DNA of 64,000 bases, from assembly GCA_036702975.1 (NCBI GenBank), contig DATNPX010000059.1:272882-336881 (forward strand). Direction: 5' to 3'. This document shows, one piece after another, positions 8,230-17,043 of the stretch (within the stretch, counting starts at the first letter, position 1; each line of letters opens with the position of its first letter). A program made the translations under genes and the position numbers. The notes under the pieces are model-generated. The model saw only the letters and a program-made list of their open reading frames with translations. It was not told the DNA's origin and did no database searches. This stretch comes from DATNPX01 sp036702975 (GTDB taxonomy: Bacteria > Cyanobacteriota > Vampirovibrionia > Obscuribacterales > Obscuribacteraceae).

Positions 8230-9097
8230 CCCATCCGGTAAACATAGACTTTCGTTCGCGCAGCATAGCGTTCAGATCCCGCTGAATGTCGTACTGAATC
8301 TCACGAGCGATGCGCAAGCAGAGCTTTCTATCGTTTGCCTTTTCCGGCGGATAGTCGAGCTTAATCGGTGGGCGAATCTGTATCAACCACTTAACAGGCA
8401 AGGGGAAAAAGTACAGAGGAAACGGCAGCCAGGGGAAGGTAAGCAATACGGGGAAGAACGGCATGCGCAATTCACGGGCAATGCCTTTCAAATTGACAAA
8501 GTTCGGATAGATCTCGTCACCACCGACGGTGGCAACTGGAATAATCGGAGTGCCGGTCGAGATAGCCAGTTGAACAAAGCCCGGGTGGAAGTCGATAACG
8601 CGATAGCGCTCTCTAAATGTCTTACCAACCCCTCGCAAGCCTTCAGGGTAAATGCCAACAAGCTCGTTTTTGGCGATAAGCTTTTGAGCGTTTTCAAGCG
8701 TCGCCCGCACTTGACCGGTATCGATCATCCAGTCACGGATACCAGGCATACTGAAAAACCAATCGGTAACAAGATAACGAACGCGGCGAGCAGGTTTCAG
8801 CGTGTGCAGAAGCGGCACAGCAAGCATGCCCGCATCAACCGGCAACAGCCCTGAGTGGTTGCCGATGAAAAGAGCCGCCCCCTCAGTCGGAACGTTCTCC
8901 AAGCCACGTACTTCAACTTTGAAATAATCTTCGTAAAAGAACCGGAAAAACGGTTCCCAGCGTGCGAAGACGTCCATTTTGAAGCCAAATTCGTCTTCTT
9001 CGTCAGCGTAGCGCTTAACGAACTCAGGGCAACGCTTTTGCAGCGCTCCAAGTGGGTCGACGAACCCTAGCGTCTTAAGATTTTGCCAATTAGCCAC
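8207..9097 (-). CDS. PlsC-like lysophospholipid acyltransferase family protein
   Basis: This 296-residue protein shows the superfamily motifs in order: GNHSGLLPVD (His81, Asp88) as motif I, then YPEGLRGVGKTFRERY (Glu152, Arg155) as motif III, and a PIIPVATVGGDEIYP segment as motif IV. It probably transfers an acyl chain to a glycerol- or lysolipid-type acceptor at the cytoplasmic face of the membrane. The His-to-Asp spacing (H-x6-D) is longer than the classic H-x4-D and resembles the diacylglycerol/MGAT-like branch, so the substrate is uncertain. It overlaps its degenerate paralog downstream by 23 bases and the small membrane protein upstream by 31 bases. All three form one leftward operon. 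Confidence 0.85.
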   Translation of the reverse strand: MANWQNLKTLGFVDPLGALQKRCPEFVKRYADEEDEFGFKMDVFARWEPFFRFFYEDYFKVEVRGLENVPTEGAALFIGNHSGLLPVDAGMLAVPLLHTLKPARRVRYLVTDWFFSMPGIRDWMIDTGQVRATLENAQKLIAKNELVGIYPEGLRGVGKTFRERYRVIDFHPGFVQLAISTGTPIIPVATVGGDEIYPNFVNLKGIARELRMPFFPVLLTFPWLPFPLYFFPLPVKWLIQIRPPIKLDYPPEKANDRKLCLRIAREIQYDIQRDLNAMLRERKSMFTGWDAEDESN

Positions 9098-9264
9098 AGT
9101 AATCCGAGTACTCCTGGACCGAAGGAGATAAATGCAAAGAACTTTTTGATTGCCGATTTGACAAACTCGCGAAATTTAGCGCGCTTGGCTTCACGCTCTT
9201 CGTCGACTGGTAGCGTCTGATCGGCTTCCTCGGATACTGTTTCGAACTCGTCAGCCTCAGCCAT
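9067..9264 (-). CDS. Small membrane protein, first gene of the acyltransferase operon
   Basis: This 65-residue protein has an acidic N-terminus (EADEFETVSEEAD), a basic middle (REAKRAKFREFVKSAIKK) and one hydrophobic C-terminal helix (FFAFISFGPGVLGLLWLIGKI) ending in Arg residues. It looks like a tail-anchored or single-pass inner-membrane protein. The ATG at 9264 has GAGGT four bases upstream; an alternative start lies at 9291. It overlaps the acyltransferase start by 31 bases, indicating translational coupling. The family is not recognised. Confidence 0.6.
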   Translation of the reverse strand: MAEADEFETVSEEADQTLPVDEEREAKRAKFREFVKSAIKKFFAFISFGPGVLGLLWLIGKILRR

Positions 9265-9441
9265 GATGACCTCACTTCCCGCAAAACGCACTGCGTTAGG
9301 CGTTCAGTATATACAGCCGCACAAAACTGTGCATCTGCTTGGTAAATGCCCTTAAGAAAGATTTACCAGCGGCTGCTGGAGCCAAATACAGGCGGCGGCA
9401 AATGAGATAATTAGACACTCGGCAACGTGTAGGAGTAAGTT

Positions 9442-9750
9442 ATGCAGCCCGACCTGAACCAGATGATGAGACAAGCGGCGAAGATGCAGCGCGAGATGGA
9501 GCGGATTCAGGAAGAACTGAACAAGACTCCAGTGGAAGGCTCAGCAGGCGGTGGCGCAGTCAAAGTGACCTGCACTGGAGCCATCGAGTTCATCAAAATC
9601 AAACTAAGCCCTGAGGCTGTAGACCCAAATGACATTGAAACGCTGGAAGACCTCATCCTCACGGCTATCAAAGACGCCAGCCAGAAAGCCAAAGACCTGG
9701 CTCAGGGGAAAATGGGCAAATTGCAATTGCCTCCAGGTCTTGGATTCTAA
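9442..9750 (+). CDS. ybaB: YbaB/EbfC nucleoid-associated protein
   Basis: This 102-residue protein has the full family signature: MRQAAKMQREMERIQEELNKTPVEGSAGGGAV at the N-terminus, then VTCTGAIEFIKIKLSPEAVDPNDIETLEDLILTAI and a helical tail with ending LPPGLGF. The dimer binds DNA without strict sequence specificity and has been linked to nucleoid organisation and gene regulation. A strong ribosome binding site (AGGAG) precedes the ATG. It is followed 46 bases later by recR, the usual pairing; the usual third partner dnaX is found separately at 46 kb. Confidence 0.95.
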   Translation: MQPDLNQMMRQAAKMQREMERIQEELNKTPVEGSAGGGAVKVTCTGAIEFIKIKLSPEAVDPNDIETLEDLILTAIKDASQKAKDLAQGKMGKLQLPPGLGF

Positions 9751-9796
9751 GCGACTAAACGCATAAAAAGCGCATAAAAACTGATTTTCAGGACGA

Positions 9797-10393
9797 ATGT
9801 ATTTCACACCTCCGCTCGCCAAGTTAATCGAAGAGTTTCAGAAATTTCCTGGCGTCGGGCCAAAATCGGCGCAACGCATGGCCTTCTATGTGCTCTCTAT
9901 GACCAGCGAGTCAGTATATGATTTCGCTGCGGCCTTGACTGACGCCAAAGACCGGGTGAAAAACTGCAGCACGTGCTCGCATCTATCATCGGAAGATCCT
10001 TGCGAACTGTGCACCAACGACAGGCGGGACCGTTCGGTCATGTGCGTTGTAGCTGAGTCTCGCGACGTGATCGCACTCGAGCGAACTCGTGAATACAAAG
10101 GCAGCTACCACGTTTTGACGGGACTCATTTCGCCACTCGATGGAAAGGGTCCCGACCAACTCAGCATTAGAGAATTGGTCAATCGTGTGGGGGCAGACGA
10201 TGTCAAAGAAGTAATTCTGGCTATAAACCCAACAATTGAAGGTGACGCAACAGTTTTATACTTAACCAGACTGCTTAAGCCGCTCGGTTGCCGTATCACT
10301 CGCATAGCATTCGGCTTGCCGGTCGGTGCAGATCTTGAGTATGCAGATGATGTCACCTTGTCCAAAGCGCTCGAAGGCAGACGCGATGTTTAG
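9797..10393 (+). CDS. recR: Recombination mediator protein RecR
   Basis: The length (198 residues) is normal for RecR. It has an N-terminal helix-hairpin-helix (FPGVGPKSAQRMAFYVL), a four-cysteine zinc finger (Cys57, Cys60, Cys69, Cys72) and a Toprim domain beginning with SVMCVVAESRDVIALE and including YHVLTGLISPLDGKGP. A C-terminal region has LPVGADLEYADDVTLSKALEGR, the conserved RecR tail. With RecO and RecF, RecR helps load RecA on gapped DNA. It forms an operon with ybaB, and its last codons overlap the next gene. Confidence 0.97.
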   Translation: MYFTPPLAKLIEEFQKFPGVGPKSAQRMAFYVLSMTSESVYDFAAALTDAKDRVKNCSTCSHLSSEDPCELCTNDRRDRSVMCVVAESRDVIALERTREYKGSYHVLTGLISPLDGKGPDQLSIRELVNRVGADDVKEVILAINPTIEGDATVLYLTRLLKPLGCRITRIAFGLPVGADLEYADDVTLSKALEGRRDV

Positions 10394-11159
10394 GTGCTTA
10401 AACTTCGCCGTTATCTTCGCTGGCTCGCTCATAATAATCGTCACTCTCACTTTTCTTTCGTCTCGTGGTCTGGCGGCACCAGCTAAGGTAACTTCGGCTA
10501 GCTCGAGGGCGGCACACGCCCGCGCTGGAGCATCACCGGCAGTATCAACGAATTACACAACAGTAATGTGCCTTAAACAGCAAGGCTCATTAGTTGGCGC
10601 CGAGTCCATATACATATCTTCAGACGCAATTCGAATAGACAACCCTGCCCGCAGCGTTGTTACTGTCGCGCACGCACCAGTGTGGGAAGTGGCAACATAT
10701 AATCCAACAGCCAAGAAATATTGTGTCAACCCACTGGATAAATACCACGGACAAATGACGCACATATTTCTCTTCTACGGCATCGACATGTCGGTCTACG
10801 ATTTCGTTGAGGACCACAAGACTCAATTCCTCAATCACCAGGCTATATCGATGAAAGCTGTTCCGAACAAGAAGGACACCGAAAACAAATCAGTGACAGC
10901 GGCCCTTAAGCTCTTCATCGTGGCAGATACACCCAGCATTCCCCAAAAGGCAGCCGACGTTTTGACACGGCACTTGTGTTTGCCTATAACGCATAAACTG
11001 CCATTGCGGATGGACTATATGACTGACAAACTGACGCAAAAAGCCATCGACACTGTCAGCTGGGAGAAGCAGGCGGTCGACAAAAACTGGTTTGACGTTC
11101 CAAACGGCTACATCCACTGCAAGAAGGAATCGAACGTATGCATGGAAGAGAATTTCTAG
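10386..11159 (+). CDS. Secreted protein of unknown function
   Basis: The ATG at 10386 overlaps the recR stop codon (ATGTTTAG), and the resulting 257-residue protein begins with a typical signal peptide (MFRCLNFAVIFAGSLIIIV...RGLAAPA). An earlier in-frame start inside recR would bury that signal. The mature part is rich in Lys and aromatic residues with four or five cysteines, and shows a pattern (TVMCLKQQGSLVGAESIYISSDAIRID) resembling periplasmic proteins that are measured against outer-membrane or lipid partners, but no family is recognised. Translational coupling to recR is likely, although functional linkage is not implied. Confidence 0.75.
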   Translation: MFRCLNFAVIFAGSLIIIVTLTFLSSRGLAAPAKVTSASSRAAHARAGASPAVSTNYTTVMCLKQQGSLVGAESIYISSDAIRIDNPARSVVTVAHAPVWEVATYNPTAKKYCVNPLDKYHGQMTHIFLFYGIDMSVYDFVEDHKTQFLNHQAISMKAVPNKKDTENKSVTAALKLFIVADTPSIPQKAADVLTRHLCLPITHKLPLRMDYMTDKLTQKAIDTVSWEKQAVDKNWFDVPNGYIHCKKESNVCMEENF

Positions 11160-11194
11160 CCTTTAAAACCAAGCTCTCTTCTTGAAGTGTTCTA

Positions 11195-13585
11195 CTACTC
11201 CTGAATCGAGTCTCTCAGGGAATTCTCGAATTTCTCCACCTTAATATTGTAGAGGGTAACTCGATGTGGGGACACCTGTGTCTTCGCGTAAGCGTTTTCG
11301 TCCGCATTGAATTGTTCGCCACCGAGTTTGGTGACTTTGGTGTAATAGGAATAAATATTATTGATATTTTTCGCCCTGCGGAAATAACGCAAAGTAGAAT
11401 CATCCAAATTGGAGTGATTGAGGTAGATAGTGCCAATCGGAGCTTTTGCCAATTCACTGTAGTTCTTTGCAGTCAACTGCAGATAGCTCAGATCAAGCGA
11501 TGCAAAGCTCCTTCCGTTGCAGAAAAGATCTATGTCTTCCGATTTTAGCTTGGAACAATCAGCCACATTCACAAGCTTGATATTGCTGTTCCGTAAGATA
11601 CTGGCGAGACCGACGCCGGTTATTTTCGTGCCGGCAACGGAAAGATTTTGCAAGAAGTCGAGTTTTGCAATATCAACAAAACCAGCGTCAGTGACTGCCG
11701 TATGATCGAGCGCCAACGTTTCGAGGGGTGGCGTACCACGGATAGAGCACAATACTTTCAGTCCGGCGTCATCAAACTTAGTTCCTGACACATCAAGCGT
11801 CTTTAGAGCACCGAATGACTTAAATACATTCCAGTCGCCAGGTTGTATCCGCTTACAATCTTCAATGTCCAAGTTTTGCAATTTGGGTAGATGAGAGAGC
11901 GCGACAAGGCCTTTGGCAGTAATGATATTGTCTCTCAAGATGAGCCGTTTGAGATTTGGCATCTGCTCCAGCTTGACCAATTCCGCATCGGTAACCTCAG
12001 ATGAACTGAGATCGAGCGACTCAAGGTTTTTCATCTTTGCCAATATTGCGTAGGCTTCGTCCTTCAGCGTATTTGTATGACTCAAGTCGATCTCGCGAAG
12101 CTTCTGTAAATGTAGTAAATGCGCCAAACCTTTTCCTTCTACTCGCGAACCACTGAGATTGATCTCAGCGGTATTTTCGATCTGATCAAATGCAGCCATG
12201 TCTTCATCGGCGGTCCACATCTTGCTTGCATCAATCGTGTCTAAGTTCCTCTGTGAAAATATTTTCTTCGCTGGCGCAGCCTCCATCGCACGAAAATCGG
12301 CAGTGGAGTCGATGAGTCTGACGTCACTGGTATTAGAGACTTCATCGTCTTTAAATTTGTGAGCTTGATTGGCCGGGGCGCCCTTACTAGCTGCTTTGCT
12401 GTTGTCCGAATTGGATTGTACAACAAGACTACTTCCAAAGTTTTTGCAAAACACGTTGTACGCCAGAAGACAGCCGAGGGCAGCGAGTCCCATGACGCCA
12501 ACCAAGACGATAAGCGCCACTACCTTTTTCGCTCGAGCGTTCTTTGCAGTTTGCATCTTGCTCGCAGCAGCTTCTATAGCAAGATTGCCAGCAAGCGCTT
12601 TCATCAAATCTGTTTTGAACTGGAGCATCGATTGATATCTATCAGACGGCTCTTTCGCGAGAACTTTATCCATCACACGCTGCAATGCGGCAGGGAAGCT
12701 GCCACCAAACGATGCCTCCCTGAGCGTTGGTGGCTGATTATTCGTATGCTGAATCAAAGTTTCTATAGCGTTCTTGCCTACGAACGGCGGCGTTCCAGTA
12801 AGAGATTCAAATACGACACAGCCAAGCGAGTAGATATCCGCACGACCATCCAGCTTCTGCCCGGCGATTTGTTCGGGGCTCATGTAGAAAGGGCTACCGA
12901 ATACGTCACCGGTGCGGGTTAGATTCATTCCGCTTTCCTGGCCGGGATCGGTAATTTTGGCGATACCGAAGTCGACTATCTTCACAAGCGGTTCTCGGTC
13001 ATTACGTTCGACCAACATGATGTTGCCTGGCTTCAAATCTCGATGCAGCACGTGTCTATCGTGAGCGTGGGCCATCGCATCGCAGACCTGCGAGAAGATA
13101 TTTCTGGCTTGAGAAAACGTCAGAGCTCCATCAGTTTTGAGCTGCTTCTCCAAAGTGGTACCGTCAATAAAATCGAGCACCATATGCGGTTGCCCTGATT
13201 CACTGACTCCGAAATCGCGCACTCGAACGATGGACGGGTGCTCGAGCGAGTTTACAGCCTTCGCCTCCTGCTGAAACCTGAGTCTGCTAACGCTATCAAG
13301 CCCGTTGATGTGAAGCATCTTAATTGCAACCACTTGATTGAGCGCAAGGTGTCTGGCTTTGTATACGACACCCATGCCACCTTCGCCGATCTTGCCGAGG
13401 AACTCATACTGTCCGGCCAAATTGGAGACAAAGCGTCCCGAACCTCCGGGCGCAAGCGGTGTGCCGTCGTTTGGACAAATAACCATATCGTCGCTAACTT
13501 GCAGCGCGCAAGTCGGGCAGGCCCGTCCAGAAGGTTGGCCAGCATGGATCTGCGGACGACTAGAGTCAGAGTTTTGCCCGGTCAT
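11195..13585 (-). CDS. Membrane-anchored Ser/Thr protein kinase with C-terminal leucine-rich repeats
   Basis: This 796-residue protein combines four parts. A short N-terminal zinc-ribbon-like motif has Cys23, Cys26 and Cys37. A Hanks-type kinase domain (about 60-330) has all key elements: glycine loop GEGGMGVV, VAIK with Lys89, HRDLKPGN at 181-188, DFG at 205-207 and GSPFYMSPEQ. A transmembrane helix lies at about 355-377. The outer region (about 430-790) is leucine-rich repeats of the LxxLxxLxLxxTxVTD type. The layout puts the kinase in the cytoplasm and the LRR sensor outside, as in receptor-like kinases. The kinase looks catalytically complete. The gene is convergent with the secreted protein at 10386 and stands alone upstream of dxs. 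The ligand and substrates are unknown. Confidence 0.92.
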   Translation of the reverse strand: MTGQNSDSSRPQIHAGQPSGRACPTCALQVSDDMVICPNDGTPLAPGGSGRFVSNLAGQYEFLGKIGEGGMGVVYKARHLALNQVVAIKMLHINGLDSVSRLRFQQEAKAVNSLEHPSIVRVRDFGVSESGQPHMVLDFIDGTTLEKQLKTDGALTFSQARNIFSQVCDAMAHAHDRHVLHRDLKPGNIMLVERNDREPLVKIVDFGIAKITDPGQESGMNLTRTGDVFGSPFYMSPEQIAGQKLDGRADIYSLGCVVFESLTGTPPFVGKNAIETLIQHTNNQPPTLREASFGGSFPAALQRVMDKVLAKEPSDRYQSMLQFKTDLMKALAGNLAIEAAASKMQTAKNARAKKVVALIVLVGVMGLAALGCLLAYNVFCKNFGSSLVVQSNSDNSKAASKGAPANQAHKFKDDEVSNTSDVRLIDSTADFRAMEAAPAKKIFSQRNLDTIDASKMWTADEDMAAFDQIENTAEINLSGSRVEGKGLAHLLHLQKLREIDLSHTNTLKDEAYAILAKMKNLESLDLSSSEVTDAELVKLEQMPNLKRLILRDNIITAKGLVALSHLPKLQNLDIEDCKRIQPGDWNVFKSFGALKTLDVSGTKFDDAGLKVLCSIRGTPPLETLALDHTAVTDAGFVDIAKLDFLQNLSVAGTKITGVGLASILRNSNIKLVNVADCSKLKSEDIDLFCNGRSFASLDLSYLQLTAKNYSELAKAPIGTIYLNHSNLDDSTLRYFRRAKNINNIYSYYTKVTKLGGEQFNADENAYAKTQVSPHRVTLYNIKVEKFENSLRDSIQE

Positions 13586-13699
13586 GAAATGGGTCGCGAA
13601 ACATCGATAAAGGACGGTAGAGCACCCTGCAATTGTATTCCCACGAGCAGGTGAGTTTTACCCTAAAGCAGAATTATCCTTAGTTCGAACCTTGACCGA

Positions 13700-15718
13700 C
13701 TATACCAGTGAGAGGACGAACTCAGCCACCTGATTCGGCGTCAATCCGACCTGTTCGAGCAAGATTGAGCGTGCGCCGTGCTCAATAAACTGGTCCGGGA
13801 TGCCCCTTGTGAAGACTGATGCCATTCTAGCTTTTGGCTGCTGGCATTTCAGCTTAACGGCGAACTCCATGACCGCCGAACCAAAACCGCCGGCAGTGGC
13901 ACCTTCTTCCAGCGTGACAATAGTCAGTTCAGGATTGTTCAACAAAGGTGTCAATAAATTGGCATCCAGCGGCTTAGCGGAACGAGCATTGACCAGGGCA
14001 GGCCGAACTCTTTTAGCAGCCAGAATCGGAAGCGCTTGGGTCGCCGTCTGCACCATTGCTCCATAGGCAAGAATTACGACGCCACTCATTGGTGAAGTAG
14101 CTCCTGCGGAGTCAGCAGCAACAGCAGCAGAATTACTGCCAGCCATTTGCTTCAAACCGTCGAGCGAGCCTTCATCCAAAACTTCCCAGCGCCTGAAGTC
14201 GATATGTTGAAACTCGCCGATATTCTCAGCATCAACAGCTTTATCACGAGGGAAACGAATCGCAACTGGATTTTTGTTCTCCTGCAAAGCCGAGTAGACC
14301 ATATTGCGCAGTTCGCTTGCATCTTTAGGTGCACACACAACCAGATTCGGTACGGTACGCATTAGCGCGATGTCGAAAACACCTTGATGCGTCTCGCCGT
14401 CCTCAACCAGGCCACCGCGGTCAATGCCAAAAACGACTGGCAAATTCAATATGGCAACGTCATGAATAACCTGGTCCATGGCTCGTTGCAGAAAGGTGGA
14501 GTAGATAGAAACCACTGGTTTGAGACCGGCTTTTGCCATACCAGCAGCCATAGTAACGGCGTGCTGCTCGCAAATTGCGACATCGAAGAAACGGTCAGGC
14601 CAATGGTCGCCAAACTTCACCAAGCCGCTGCCTTCAGCGGTTGCCGGTGTAATTGCCACCATATTCGGTTCGATGTTCGCTACTTCGATCAGCGCTTGAC
14701 TGAATATGTCGGAATAAGTTTTTGCTTTGGGTTTAGCATCGCGAACAGGTTCGACTTTTTCTTTAAGCGGTGGTTCCAAGCTGAAGGCCGACACACCGTG
14801 ATACTTAATAGCGTCATTCTCGGCAGGTCCAAAACCTTTACCCTTGCGACTAATGACGTGCAGAATCTGTGGTGTCGATTTGTCTTTGACCGAATCCAAA
14901 GCAGAGATAACGGCGCCCACATCGTGGCCATCGATAGGTCCTGTGTAGTTTACACCGAGTTTTTCAAAGACAATTCCTGGCGTATCAAATCTCTCTTTAG
15001 CTTGCTTTTTGACGGCGACTATCATCTCCCAAACAGCAGGAGTTATGCTGGCGCCGTCTAGTTTGTCTTCGATAAGATCGAGTTTTGACTTGATATCTTT
15101 GTAGAAAAAAGTCTCTTTGATGCGCTTCATATATTGCGAGAATCCACCAACGTTTTCGCTAATGGACATTTCGTTGTCGTTTAGCACAATGAGCACGTTG
15201 CGCTGTATGTGACCGAGATGATTTATCGCTTCCAGCGCCATACCACCCGTCAAGCCGCCGTCTCCGATAACAGCTATGACTTTGTTGTCTTTTTTGAGGT
15301 GATCTCGCGCAATAGCCATTCCAACAGCGAGCGAGATCGATGTCGAACTGTGACCGGCGACAAATGCGTCGTGATCGCTTTCATTGGGATTGATAAATCC
15401 GCTGAGTCCTTTGAACTGCCGCAAGCTGCTAAAGCGGTCGCGGCGTCCAGTTAGCATTTTATGCACGTAACATTGATGTCCGACATCCCACAGGATCTGG
15501 TCTTCCGGTGAATTGAAAACTTTGTGCAGGGCGAGAGTTATTTCGACAATTCCCAGGTTGGAAGCCAAATGTCCACCAGTTTTTGAAAGATTGGCAACAA
15601 TCTCTTCGCGAATCTCCGCTGCCAAACTTACCAACTGCTGCGTCGTCAGCCGCTTGAGCTCTCGTGGACTACTTATCGCTTCGAGAAACGATGTTGTCGG
15701 CTGCGCTAAGGTGTACAT
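13700..15718 (-). CDS. dxs: 1-deoxy-D-xylulose-5-phosphate synthase
   Basis: DXS condenses pyruvate and glyceraldehyde-3-phosphate with thiamine diphosphate, the first step of the MEP isoprenoid pathway. The ATG at 15718 gives 672 residues; an upstream in-frame start at 15916 would add 66 residues that look non-homologous. The usual family order is visible: FLEAISSPRELKRLT, His50, LWDVGHQCYVHKMLTGRR (His81), the thiamine-binding GDGGLTGGMALEAINH (152-167), YTGPIDGHD, and the transketolase-like C-terminal part with EQHAVTMAAGMA and GVFDIALMR. About residues 555-585 form an Ala/Ser-rich insertion (between EVLDEGSLDG and VVILAYGAMVQ) that makes it somewhat longer than the usual 620-640 residues. 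It is monocistronic and divergent from the gene at 16024. Confidence 0.96.
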   Translation of the reverse strand: MYTLAQPTTSFLEAISSPRELKRLTTQQLVSLAAEIREEIVANLSKTGGHLASNLGIVEITLALHKVFNSPEDQILWDVGHQCYVHKMLTGRRDRFSSLRQFKGLSGFINPNESDHDAFVAGHSSTSISLAVGMAIARDHLKKDNKVIAVIGDGGLTGGMALEAINHLGHIQRNVLIVLNDNEMSISENVGGFSQYMKRIKETFFYKDIKSKLDLIEDKLDGASITPAVWEMIVAVKKQAKERFDTPGIVFEKLGVNYTGPIDGHDVGAVISALDSVKDKSTPQILHVISRKGKGFGPAENDAIKYHGVSAFSLEPPLKEKVEPVRDAKPKAKTYSDIFSQALIEVANIEPNMVAITPATAEGSGLVKFGDHWPDRFFDVAICEQHAVTMAAGMAKAGLKPVVSIYSTFLQRAMDQVIHDVAILNLPVVFGIDRGGLVEDGETHQGVFDIALMRTVPNLVVCAPKDASELRNMVYSALQENKNPVAIRFPRDKAVDAENIGEFQHIDFRRWEVLDEGSLDGLKQMAGSNSAAVAADSAGATSPMSGVVILAYGAMVQTATQALPILAAKRVRPALVNARSAKPLDANLLTPLLNNPELTIVTLEEGATAGGFGSAVMEFAVKLKCQQPKARMASVFTRGIPDQFIEHGARSILLEQVGLTPNQVAEFVLSLV

Positions 15719-16023
15719 GGATGCCGGGAACCTCTCTTTTGCGCTTCCCCCACCACAGCCAAAAAGGTGCAACCCAGTCGCATCGACTTTTGACTCGCAA
15801 CGCGGACCATATGCGCCGCGGTAGGTAAGGCTAAGCGATATGATATCAACCTGGAAAATGCTCAAGCTTAATAATTTGTCGACTATAGTCGAGCAAAAGA
15901 GCTTGACTAGCCGCAAAAGCGGGAGCCATCCCTGCTATCGGAATATCGTCACATAAGTTTTGCAATTAAGGTTTGTGACCATTTCGGACGCTCTCGCTCC
16001 GCCAAACTATCTCGGAGGACACC
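15719..16023. other. Divergent intergenic region between dxs and a secreted protein gene
   Basis: These 305 bases hold no recognisable gene. Promoters for both flanking genes should lie here, but no pair of boxes stands out. The only clear site is the AGGA ribosome binding site just before 16024. Confidence 0.4.
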
Positions 16024-16446
16024 ATGAAACCGAAGACCGAAAAGCGCAACTGGGCAGCGATTCAGCAAATATTTGCGCTTGTGCTCCTGTCTTTTGGCAC
16101 TTTGCAGCCACGATGCCTGGCTGCCGACCGCTCCAACCTACCGGTACAGGTCCCTGCAGCTTCGCAATCCGGGACCGTAGCACCGACAAGTGGAAAGAAA
16201 ATCGAGATACTCTTCGGTGGTTCACTGTGCCCGGTCTGCCTGGCTGTATTTGAAAAACGACTGACCGCGACTGCTGGCGTCTTATCAGCCAAAGTTGAGG
16301 CTTTCAAGGAGCCTAAACCGACCGGACACCCGCCCAAACGAGCTCACGCCATCATTGAATTTGTGCCAGAGAAAGTCAGCCAAACAGCGCTCGTGGACAT
16401 GGTCAAGAACAACGACTTTCAGTTTCTGAAGAGCGTCGATTTATAG
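16024..16446 (+). CDS. Secreted HMA-like protein with CPVC motif
   Basis: This 140-residue protein begins with a signal peptide (IFALVLLSFGTLQPRCLA). The mature part has LFGGSLCPVCLAVFEKRL (Cys69, Cys72), followed by a beta-strand/helix pattern (GVLSAKVEAF, AHAIIEFVPEKVSQTALVDMV) that matches the ferredoxin-like fold of heavy-metal-associated domains, whose metal site is also a CxxC after the first strand. It may bind a metal ion or be a thiol protein outside the cytoplasm. This is inferred from fold-like layout, not from a family match. A good ribosome binding site (GGAGGACACC) precedes the ATG. Confidence 0.7.
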   Translation: MKPKTEKRNWAAIQQIFALVLLSFGTLQPRCLAADRSNLPVQVPAASQSGTVAPTSGKKIEILFGGSLCPVCLAVFEKRLTATAGVLSAKVEAFKEPKPTGHPPKRAHAIIEFVPEKVSQTALVDMVKNNDFQFLKSVDL

Positions 16447-16603
16447 CAGCAGAATAGCGCGGAACCAATTGTGGCACGACCCCGTCTCAACCATGCGGTG
16501 ATCACGCTTGACATGCATCTTTCGCGATCATATTCTCAACTCAGTTCTTGAAACTCTTAGTAGTTCGATAATCTGGCTGGCGCCGGTTTTTGGAGGTTGG
16601 ATC

Positions 16604-16903
16604 TTGAATATTATCCTTTGCACGGATTGCGGCAAGATAATGAGTAGATATACGCTCAAATGCACTCGTTGTAGCCGTGACAATCTTGAAACGTTCAAAG
16701 ACATAAATTCACCACAATTGAAAACACGCATGGAGCAGCTCAAATTTAGCAGAAGAGACGCTCCGAGCTCTCTCTCCAGCGCTTTCTTCGTGGTGTTCAT
16801 CGCAGTAGTAATCTCGCTGGCAGCGTTTGGTTTCAGTCGTTTGAGCGCTCAAAATCATGCACCATCACAGACTGCAGCAACAAGCGCAGCAGTCACGCAC
16901 TAG
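16604..16903 (+). CDS. Zinc-ribbon protein with C-terminal membrane anchor
   Basis: The preferred start is TTG at 16604, seven bases after a GGAGG; the earlier ATG at 16508 has no ribosome binding site and would put 32 hydrophobic, unrelated residues ahead of the zinc ribbon. From the TTG the protein is 99 residues. It begins with a CTDCGK...KCTRCSRD zinc ribbon, continues with a charged linker, and has one membrane helix (AFFVVFIAVVISLAAFGFS) before a short Ala/Thr-rich tail. Such small tail-anchored zinc ribbons are common in this lineage, but the function is unknown. Confidence 0.65.
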   Translation: MNIILCTDCGKIMSRYTLKCTRCSRDNLETFKDINSPQLKTRMEQLKFSRRDAPSSLSSAFFVVFIAVVISLAAFGFSRLSAQNHAPSQTAATSAAVTH

Positions 16904-17043
16904 CGACGGATAATCATATTTCTGACAGCTTCAGACACTTCAAGCGATCTCTGCGCTTGTCGTGGTTCCGATTACGCAAAAGTTGAGCTCAGTCCGGGCA
17001 TAATTTGGGAGGCGAAGTCCTCTGGCGCTTGGTGCTCGAATTC

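Noticed and set aside
7769..8854. 361-codon plus-strand open frame
   Set aside because: It is antisense to both acyltransferase genes, whose motifs are on the minus strand.
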